9,475 nucleotides of DNA from JASMTM01 sp964441735 (GTDB taxonomy: Bacteria > Thermotogota > Thermotogae > Petrotogales > Kosmotogaceae), in NCBI GenBank assembly GCA_964441735.1, contig CAYTVB010000066.1, positions 1 through 9,475 on the forward strand. The letters are read 5' to 3'. Under the pieces are notes generated by a model that was not told the DNA's origin, did not search any database, and saw only the letters and a program-made list of their open reading frames with translations. Each line of letters starts with the position of its first letter. Positions within the stretch are counted from its first letter, which is position 1. This document shows, in pieces, positions 1 through 5,115 of the stretch. A program made the translations under genes and the position numbers.

Positions 1-71
1 TTTTCAATTTTTCGCTTGTTTGGCTGTTTTTGGATTTCTAGCTGTCAAAGTTGAGATTTATTGTTGCCTTT

Positions 72-367
72 TTAAGTAATCGTATGAATTCTTCTTTTTC
101 TTTTATCTTCTCGGTCAGGTTTTGCAATGATAAATTCATGTTCTACAAGCTTTTTTATTGCTCGCGCGGTAGTCCCTTTGTCAATTTCTAATTCCTTGCA
201 AAGCTCGTTTTGTGTAATTCCATTTTTCTTGAAAAGCCTTTTCAAAAAAAGAATTGTCCACTTCCTGTGCTAAAATGCATAAGTTTTTTATCCAGATAAG
301 ACTGAGTTATTCTATATAGCAAAGAAATCTGTTTTCCAATTGAGACGTCTTGAAGAGCTTCTTTCAT
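72..367 (-). pseudogene. MarR-family transcriptional regulator, frameshifted and truncated
   Basis: This reads as a winged-helix MarR-type repressor, probably the regulator of the MATE transporter just upstream. Translation starts at 367 (MKEALQDVSIGKQISLLYRI), in an ATGA overlap with the MATE stop codon. It proceeds to an in-frame TGA directly after a run of seven T (plus-strand A7, 244-250). Shifting back one base restores a clear MarR body: FLKRLFKKNGITQNEL, then the recognition-helix part IDKGTTARAIKKLVEHEF and the wing with DREDKRKRR. A TAA at 72-74 falls where the family usually has the Glu of a 'LTEKG' stretch. Even with the shift corrected the product is about 98 residues, against about 140 normally, so the C-terminal dimerisation helices are missing. 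Two lesions make a pseudogene the best reading. Slippage on the T-run, or a sequencing error in the homopolymer, could explain the first lesion only. Confidence 0.8.
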
Positions 368-1728
368 GTTGCTTTTTCCTCCTGCAGTGGCATTTGTCTC
401 TTGAATATTTTCATTTCTCTTAAAAAGAAGAAAAAGGTAACGCTAAATGCCAGGAAGTCTGCTATTGGAAAAGAAAACCAGATTCCATTAAGTCCAAAAT
501 GTTGTGAAAGAATTAAAACAAGTGGTATCAGAAATAGTATTTGCCGTGACATGGAAAGTAATAGTGCAGGTATGGCTTTTCCAAGGGCTTGAAACATGCC
601 TGCACCAATAACCTGGAATCCGACAAAGGGTAACAACAATCCTACAATTCTTATTGTATCCACTCCCCTTCTCAGCAACTCTTCATCCTGACTAAAAAGA
701 CCAAGCAGGGCTTCTGGAAATAGATAAATTACTACAAAGGCAAAGATAGAAACGAGAGTAGACCAAAATAAAGCAAGTTTCACCGATTTAACAGCCCGGG
801 CGAATTTTCTAGCGCCATAGCTAAATCCCATAATGGGCATAAATCCCTGATTAATTCCTAACATTGGCATGAGAAAAACCATAAATAATCTGTTTATTAC
901 TCCAAATACTGCAACAGAAATGTCACCGCCATATCTTACCAGCATGTTGTTTAGCAAAATACCAAGAATACTTCCAGCTATCTGTCTCGCGAAAGCCGAT
1001 GAACCAATTGCAAATGCTTCTTTTAGTATTACTTTATCTGGTTTCAAGTACCTGGGCTCAATTTTTAAAATGCTTTTTCCTTTAAGAAAATAAAATAAAA
1101 GGTATATAGAAGTAGTGGATTGCGCAATTACAGTGGCTATGGCAGCTCCTCTTACTCCCATATTAAAAGTTATTATGAATATTGGATCAAGCACAATATT
1201 TAAAATTGCGGAAATTAGCATTGTATACATGGCAACTTTCGCATTTCCTTCAGCTCTAACTACATTGTTTAAAGCCATAGCAAAGGAAAAGAAAATTGTA
1301 CCTATAAGAATAACGCTTAGATAATCTGATGCGTAGGGCAAAATAGTTTCACTGGCTCCAAGAAGCTTAATCAATGGTTCAAGGAATACTATCCCGGCTA
1401 CTGCCATTAATACACCAAAAAAGAGTACAACAGCTATCACATTACCTGCAGTATGATTCGCCTTTTCATTTTCATCAGCTCCAAGACTTCTGGAAATAAT
1501 CGAAGCTCCCCCTATACCTATTAGCATGGCAAAAGCCATTACGAATATCTGTACGGGGAATGAAATTGTAACACCTGCAATTCCAAGGGGACCAACAGCC
1601 TGACCAACAAAGATGGTATCAACAAAATTGTAAAGAGATTGAACCAGCATTCCTATTGTGGCAGGTAATGAAAGCTTTAACATTAATCTGCCAACACTTT
1701 CATTATTTAACATTTTTTGTCTATTCAT
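364..1728 (-). CDS. MATE family efflux transporter
   Basis: Inner-membrane multidrug/cation antiporter of the MATE (NorM/DinF/MepA-like) family, exporting organic cations or drugs in exchange for Na+ or H+. The 454-residue length fits the family. About twelve hydrophobic segments form two similar halves. The N-terminal signature is evident: SVGRLMLKLSLPATIGMLVQ, then SLYNFVDTIFVGQ, GPLGIAGV and GIGGASIISRSLG. The second half carries GINQGFMPIMGFSYGARKF and the AGMFQALGKA stretch. The frame stays open upstream to 1797, but the start at 1728 is preferred: GAGGTG lies four bases before it, and the extra 23 residues do not resemble the family. The stop overlaps the start of a broken MarR gene by four bases, so the two were translationally coupled. 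Substrate cannot be deduced. If the regulator is really dead, the pump may be constitutively expressed. Confidence 0.93.
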   Translation of the reverse strand: MNRQKMLNNESVGRLMLKLSLPATIGMLVQSLYNFVDTIFVGQAVGPLGIAGVTISFPVQIFVMAFAMLIGIGGASIISRSLGADENEKANHTAGNVIAVVLFFGVLMAVAGIVFLEPLIKLLGASETILPYASDYLSVILIGTIFFSFAMALNNVVRAEGNAKVAMYTMLISAILNIVLDPIFIITFNMGVRGAAIATVIAQSTTSIYLLFYFLKGKSILKIEPRYLKPDKVILKEAFAIGSSAFARQIAGSILGILLNNMLVRYGGDISVAVFGVINRLFMVFLMPMLGINQGFMPIMGFSYGARKFARAVKSVKLALFWSTLVSIFAFVVIYLFPEALLGLFSQDEELLRRGVDTIRIVGLLLPFVGFQVIGAGMFQALGKAIPALLLSMSRQILFLIPLVLILSQHFGLNGIWFSFPIADFLAFSVTFFFFLREMKIFKRQMPLQEEKAT

Positions 1729-1732
1729 AGTG

Positions 1733-1784
1733 CACCTCATGATTTTTTTCAAAATATAATAGCATGTAATAGTTGCAAATGGAA
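1733..1784 (-). promoter_or_regulatory. Possible promoter and ribosome binding site of the MATE gene
   Basis: On the minus strand a -10-like TATTAT (1756-1761) lies 17 bases downstream of a weak -35-like TTCCAT (1779-1784). GAGGTG (1733-1738) is the ribosome binding site that decides the start at 1728. The -10 and spacing are good; the -35 is poor. Confidence 0.35.
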
Positions 1785-1831
1785 CTAAATTATTCATATG
1801 AGATTTTCTTATAAAAATGACTCTGAGAGGT

Positions 1832-1837
1832 TATAAT
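1832..1837 (+). promoter_or_regulatory. -10 element of the small divergent gene
   Basis: A perfect TATAAT lies 28 bases before the ATG at 1866. Seventeen bases upstream is only a weak -35 (TTATAA, 1809-1814). A strong AAGGAGG ribosome binding site follows at 1854-1860. Together with the minus-strand elements this makes 1729-1865 a divergent control region. Confidence 0.45.
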
Positions 1838-1865
1838 AAGAGTAGTCCATTAGAAGGAGGAGATT

Positions 1866-2126
1866 ATGGAATATCTAAACGCTCGTATTGAGAGAGCATT
1901 TCAAACAAGATCGTCTACATTGGGTCCAGAAACTGAACAACACTGGGAGTACTGGTTGAGGGAACTTGAAACAGAAAGAAAGATAACTCTGATAGATCCA
2001 ACAAAAAGAGATGCTCCCTTCGCCGAAGAAGGTGATGTAATAATGGATGTACCTGTTCAATGGGAAGAAAAAGATCTGGCAATTCTGCTTAATGATAACT
2101 TTATAGTGGACAAAAACAAATCCTGA
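1866..2126 (+). CDS. Small hypothetical protein (86 aa)
   Basis: I do not recognise this gene. It encodes a soluble, strongly charged protein of 86 residues with no signal peptide or membrane segment. Start choice is firm: a near-perfect AAGGAGG stands five bases before the ATG, and a TATAAT lies upstream. The N-terminal half (IERAFQTRSSTLGPETEQHW, then a Trp/Glu/Arg-rich helix around residues 27-40) looks helical. The C-terminal half has short hydrophobic strands (DVIMDVPVQW, DLAILLNDNFIVD) and acidic patches. No Cys pairs or metal motifs are seen. It is transcribed divergently from the MATE gene and converges with the DUF3307 gene, so it stands alone. The good expression signals and normal amino acid composition argue that it is a real gene, not a chance frame. 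Confidence 0.72.
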   Translation: MEYLNARIERAFQTRSSTLGPETEQHWEYWLRELETERKITLIDPTKRDAPFAEEGDVIMDVPVQWEEKDLAILLNDNFIVDKNKS

Positions 2127-2161
2127 TCGTCTTTGTTTAATTATTTTATAGTTTCCTGATC

Positions 2162-2938
2162 TTAAAAACTAACTAGAATTAAACCACCAAGCATCGCAAT
2201 AAGAACGCTCGCAAGAGTGCCTATTAAATAGTATTCAGCAAAATCTTTATCTGAGAGATTTTTAAATCTTGCTAATGACTTTGCAGCTATGACGAAGGCA
2301 ATTGAAGATATGTTGTTTGTTATAAAAAGAGTAAGAACAATTATTCGTTCGAAAATCCCTATTACCCTGCCTGTTTTCACGTTTTCTATTTTTGTAGCGG
2401 ATCTGAAGGTATCTTTTACAGTTTCCGTATCGTTTCTATAGATATAATCAAAAAGCTTTCTCATAAATACAGCTCCACCAAAGACTACATAAAGATAAAC
2501 TATTGATGTAAGTATAATTCTTTCAACAGGTAACTGACTAAGATTTATTCCAGAATACTCAGATATACCCCTTGTTATCCTTAAAAAAATATTTGTTACA
2601 TTAAAATTGAATAGTGGAATAACAAAGGCAATAGTCACCAGATGGATAAATTGATCTAAAACAAGAGCAAATAATCCCCTTTTTGCATGGTTTCCTCTTA
2701 CAAACATCGTTTTTATTATATCCACAAAAATATGTATCACAGATATAATTAGCGCAAATTGAAGAGTTGTTGACAATTCGAAGGGAATGAGAAATATTAT
2801 CAAAACAAGAAAAGTTACCAACCAGTGATAAAACAACCCCGATAATCTAAGTTCATTCTTGTTTTCCACTATGGTGTCGGTTTGAAAGACAAAATCAGTT
2901 AACACATGAGCTAAAATAGTTAATCCCAAAGGAATCAT
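2162..2938 (-). CDS. DUF3307 domain-containing polytopic membrane protein
   Basis: Integral membrane protein of the uncharacterised DUF3307 family, 258 residues, with six to eight hydrophobic segments. The family hallmark opens the protein (AHVLTDFVFQTD, residues 10-21), followed by HIFVDIIK (69-76) and DQFIHL (95-100). This places His, Asp and Gln residues in or at the ends of membrane helices: H11, D15, Q19, D21, H69, D73, D95, H99. The C-terminal half contains the conserved-looking GRVIGIFERII, AAKSLARF and EYYLIGTLAS stretches. Start at 2938 is chosen because GGAGG (2944-2948) sits five bases upstream and because the hallmark normally begins near the N terminus; an in-frame ATG at 2992 would add 18 residues without a ribosome site. 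It lies 107 bases downstream of the SatD gene, a pairing I recall from other genomes. Function unknown; the polar intramembrane residues invite a metal-dependent hydrolase or transport role, which is inference. Confidence 0.85.
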   Translation of the reverse strand: MIPLGLTILAHVLTDFVFQTDTIVENKNELRLSGLFYHWLVTFLVLIIFLIPFELSTTLQFALIISVIHIFVDIIKTMFVRGNHAKRGLFALVLDQFIHLVTIAFVIPLFNFNVTNIFLRITRGISEYSGINLSQLPVERIILTSIVYLYVVFGGAVFMRKLFDYIYRNDTETVKDTFRSATKIENVKTGRVIGIFERIIVLTLFITNNISSIAFVIAAKSLARFKNLSDKDFAEYYLIGTLASVLIAMLGGLILVSF

Positions 2939-3011
2939 AAAAACCTCCAGATGTTTCAAGTTAATCAAGTTAAAAAACCATATTAAAGCCAAATAAGTTG
3001 AAATAATGAAA

Positions 3012-3031
3012 TTAAAGCAAAATAGCTTTAA
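3012..3031 (-). terminator. Weak hairpin between the SatD and DUF3307 genes
   Basis: A perfect 7-base inverted repeat, TTAAAGC and GCTTTAA, flanks a 6-base loop. On the minus strand it is followed only by TTTC. It may reduce read-through from the SatD gene into the DUF3307 gene; it is too AT-rich to be a strong terminator. Confidence 0.3.
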
Positions 3032-3045
3032 AAACGCAATTGCTA

Positions 3046-3663
3046 TTAAGAATGCTTTTTTAGCAATAACTCAAGCTTTTTTTCTGCTTCAGCTACAATA
3101 TTCCATTTTGCGTTACTACAATGTTGCTGTATATTTTGTATTGTGCTTCCTAACAATTTTGAAGCTCTCTCATAGGTGCCTTTACTCTCGTATGTATGCA
3201 CAGCTTCCCATTGCTTTTCCGTCCATTCAGATTCCATAGAATCAAGAAGCAGAAAAATCGTGTTAAGATAAATGCTTTCAAGCTCACTTTCTGTTTTAAT
3301 AAATGTTATGTATAACCTGCTATCTTTTGCAATATCCAGAGCGTCTCTTGCTTTTATGAAGATTTTCCCGGTTAAATCCCACGAAGAATGAGCGTTTTTA
3401 AGTTCATTTTCATTTATTTCACCAATGCCAACTCCGACATTGAGCTTCAATGGTTTAACGAAGTATCTTAATCTTCTAATTATCCTTGAGATATTGTATG
3501 GCTTTTTTAGCACTGCTTGAAGTTCGTCTCCTCTAGAAACCGAAAAGGGTATAGCAAGATCAGGACAATTGAATTTCTCGATTTTTTCTGCGATTTCTTC
3601 TCTTAAGGTGTTCTGTTCTCTGGATTTTACAATATCCGCAGTGATTACAGCGTAATTATTCAT
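3046..3663 (-). CDS. SatD family protein (cyclase-like fold plus helix-turn-helix)
   Basis: Member of the SatD family, named after the Streptococcus mutans sat (secretion and acid tolerance) operon; its biochemical role is unknown. The 205-residue protein opens with the family hallmark YAVITADIVKSR (residues 4-15). The order of later elements resembles class III nucleotidyl cyclases and GGDEF proteins: Asp10 at the end of a first strand, SRGDELQAVL (43-52) as a GDE hairpin, NVGVGIGEI (75-83) as a following strand, and GKIFIKARDAL (99-109) as a helix. Residues 147-187 (from WTEKQWEAVHTYESKG, through ASKLLGSTIQNIQQ) read as a helix-turn-helix. No membrane segment is present. The start at 3663 has GGTGA four bases upstream and places the hallmark at the N terminus; in-frame ATGs at 3675 and 3723 lack good sites. 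The DUF3307 membrane gene follows. The family call is firm; the fold and DNA-binding readings are my inference. Confidence 0.85.
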   Translation of the reverse strand: MNNYAVITADIVKSREQNTLREEIAEKIEKFNCPDLAIPFSVSRGDELQAVLKKPYNISRIIRRLRYFVKPLKLNVGVGIGEINENELKNAHSSWDLTGKIFIKARDALDIAKDSRLYITFIKTESELESIYLNTIFLLLDSMESEWTEKQWEAVHTYESKGTYERASKLLGSTIQNIQQHCSNAKWNIVAEAEKKLELLLKKHS

Positions 3664-3735
3664 ATAATTCACCATTGCCTTAGGGTTTTGTAATGATTCT
3701 ATCACCAGTACCAACAAATTCAATTCAAGATGTAT

Positions 3736-3765
3736 ATCTTAAGGTATCATATAGTTCTCTGTCAA
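3736..3765 (-). promoter_or_regulatory. Predicted promoter of the SatD-DUF3307 operon
   Basis: A perfect minus-strand -35 TTGACA (3760-3765) is followed after 18 bases by TAAGAT (3736-3741), a 4/6 match to the -10 consensus. Transcription would begin near 3729 and leave a leader of about 65 bases before the SatD start. Confidence 0.5.
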
Positions 3766-3817
3766 CTTTTTAAATTATCATGTTCAAAATATCTTCGCAT
3801 TTTGTTGCATAAGTTAA

Positions 3818-4447
3818 TTATGCTGTGCCTTTACTGGTAAAAGGTTGCCTCAAAATTGTTTTCATTTTGTCAGGTTCTACTCTTCTAAAATCGCTAAGAT
3901 ATATTTCGTGGTGTTTATTAAGATGACCATCAAATTCTCCCTGGTTGTTGTTTATAAACCTATGTAGTTTTTCCACGGAATTACCTTCTGAAGAAAAGGG
4001 TCCAACATGCAATATTTGTGCAGCCTGACCTTCCTCGTATTCAATAAAATTAACTAATTCAATTTCTTTCATAGCCTTTTTGTCAATTACTTCATGTATG
4101 GCTTTATCGATGATTGACTGGGTTATTCTCTCGGGTTGCAATATCATCAACTTCCATTTCCAAATATCTCTTAATCCTTTTTTGAAATTTTCCATATCTT
4201 CTGTCCACCATAATCCTTCCAGAGGCATGACAACATAATCGTAATTAAGTTCTTTTTTTGAAATGAATTTTATTTTAAATGAAACCGAAAATATCGCTTC
4301 AACAGCATGTTGAAATTCCTCAGATTCTGGAGAACCACTGCCTTCAATAGAAAGAAATTTGAAGTTTGGAATATCTACAATCTCCGGGACTGTTTTCGCA
4401 CTATAGTAAACTTTAAAACATTTCTTCAAATCAACTTTTTTTGCCAT
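3818..4447 (-). CDS. GyrI-like domain-containing protein
   Basis: Soluble 209-residue protein of the GyrI-like small-molecule-binding superfamily (SHS2-module repeat related to the effector domain of BmrR/SbmC). It belongs to the stand-alone branch with a 'D-K-x-Y' N terminus (DLKKCFKVYYSAK, residues 6-18). Diagnostic stretches follow: FLSIEGSGSP (31-40), MPLEGLWW (74-81), KWKLMILQPE, HVGPFSSEGNSVEKLHRFI and, near the C terminus, HHEIYLSDFRRVEPDKMKTI with RQP. Some proteins of this branch are known to hydrolyse cyclopropanoid genotoxins (yatakemycin type); others are simply binders, so detoxification here is a possibility only. No DNA-binding domain is attached. GAGGAG lies eight bases before the ATG. 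A palindrome at 4505-4514 lies in the upstream gap and may be its operator. The gene is separated from the SatD gene by about 150 bases and from the upstream membrane gene by 85. Confidence 0.88.
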   Translation of the reverse strand: MAKKVDLKKCFKVYYSAKTVPEIVDIPNFKFLSIEGSGSPESEEFQHAVEAIFSVSFKIKFISKKELNYDYVVMPLEGLWWTEDMENFKKGLRDIWKWKLMILQPERITQSIIDKAIHEVIDKKAMKEIELVNFIEYEEGQAAQILHVGPFSSEGNSVEKLHRFINNNQGEFDGHLNKHHEIYLSDFRRVEPDKMKTILRQPFTSKGTA

Positions 4448-4504
4448 AATACTAACTCCTCAAATATATATCTTTGTACCATTAAGTATTTTCGATTAGA
4501 AAAC

Positions 4505-4514
4505 TGTCATGACA
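4505..4514. promoter_or_regulatory. Palindrome TGTCATGACA, candidate operator
   Basis: A perfect 10-base palindrome sits about 58 bases before the GyrI-like start. On the minus strand its right half forms TTGTCA (4510-4515), a 5/6 match to a -35 hexamer, with an AATACT -10-like hexamer 19 bases on. A protein bound here would cover the -35, so repression is plausible. Ten-base palindromes also arise by chance, hence the modest score. Confidence 0.35.
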
Positions 4515-4532
4515 AATATTTATTCTGTGAAT

Positions 4533-4940
4533 CTATATAATGGGTAGAAAAAGTGACCATGGAGAGATCAAATGAACCAATACAAATATCCATGTTAGGA
4601 ACATCAACAATCCATGTACTCTGATCCATTTATATTTGAAACGCTTGACAGTTTTACCTAATATAAAGACTATAAACTGAGCCAATATGCCAAAAAATAC
4701 CAGCGTCCCTGTATGAATTGCAAAATCGTAATTTAGAGCAAGGTAACCGTGCAAAAAAGATGTAATAAGCAGTATTCCACCTGTCCAGGGATGTATTTTT
4801 CTGAAGTAAAAAAGAGCTTTACCTATTCTTTTTTTTGTTATTTCATTTATTCTCAACCTGACCATAATTCTAAAAATAAATAGAGCAGAGTTAAAGCTCA
4901 GAAGTATAATATTTAACCAACCTAGCAATTCTGGTATCAC
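4533..4940 (-). CDS. Small four-helix membrane protein, cytochrome b561/ferric reductase-like
   Basis: Integral membrane protein of 135 residues with four predicted transmembrane helices. Helix 1 is LLGWLNIILLSFNSALFIF; helix 2 is PWTGGILLITSFLHGYLAL; helix 3 spans the stretch with TGTLVFFGILAQFIVFILG; helix 4 is GLLMFLTWIFVLVHLI. Histidines occur at helix starts and ends or inside them (KIHPW, FLHGY, AIHTG, RVHGL, VLVHL). This pattern is seen in b-type cytochromes of the ferric-reductase-like and cytochrome b561 groups, where His pairs hold haem across the bilayer. The resemblance is by eye and no CXXCH or flavin domain is present. The start is a GTG at 4940: GGAGGAG lies six bases upstream. 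An ATG at 4955 overlaps that same ribosome site and has none of its own. No redox partner gene lies beside it. Confidence 0.72.
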   Translation of the reverse strand: MIPELLGWLNIILLSFNSALFIFRIMVRLRINEITKKRIGKALFYFRKIHPWTGGILLITSFLHGYLALNYDFAIHTGTLVFFGILAQFIVFILGKTVKRFKYKWIRVHGLLMFLTWIFVLVHLISPWSLFLPII

Positions 4941-4946
4941 TAAACA

Positions 4947-4953
4947 CTCCTCC
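4947..4953 (-). promoter_or_regulatory. Ribosome binding site deciding a GTG start
   Basis: Minus-strand GGAGGAG is six bases from GTG at 4938-4940. It overlaps the in-frame ATG at 4953-4955, which therefore cannot be the main start. Confidence 0.7.
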
Positions 4954-4962
4954 ATTTGTAGT

Positions 4963-4991
4963 TTTAAAATAAATAACGATGTTCAACTCAA
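4963..4991 (-). promoter_or_regulatory. Tentative promoter of the small membrane protein gene
   Basis: Minus-strand TTGAGT (4986-4991) and TTTAAA (4963-4968) are 17 bases apart, each a 4/6 match to consensus. The location upstream of the ribosome site is sensible but the region is AT-rich, so chance matches are likely. Confidence 0.25.
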
Positions 4992-5100
4992 GAGTAAATA
5001 TGGACAATATATTTTAACAAGTTTTTGCTTAAAGACTATCATACATACCCTGTATTCACTGGTTTTTGTCTGTTTTCTCATATTGATTATTACATATACA

Positions 5101-5109
5101 TGATAAAAT
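5101..5109 (+). promoter_or_regulatory. Extended -10 promoter for a leaderless glycosyltransferase mRNA
   Basis: TGATAAAAT is an extended -10 element (TG, one base, then TAAAAT with 5/6 match). The hexamer ends six bases before the ATG at 5116, the distance at which transcription starts. The mRNA would then begin at or next to its AUG. No Shine-Dalgarno sequence is present in the T-rich gap. Confidence 0.5.
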
Positions 5110-5115
5110 TTTTTT

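Noticed and set aside
350..592. 80-codon plus-strand frame over the MATE gene end
   Set aside because: It lies opposite the MATE gene and is low-complexity (a Lys run); a shadow of the real frame.
2107..2140. Terminator between the small gene and DUF3307
   Set aside because: Only an AT-only stem (AAACAAA/TTTGTTT, 11-base loop) is found; too weak to claim.
3006..3239. 77-codon plus-strand frame over the SatD gene
   Set aside because: Antisense to a clearly conserved gene, with no ribosome site.
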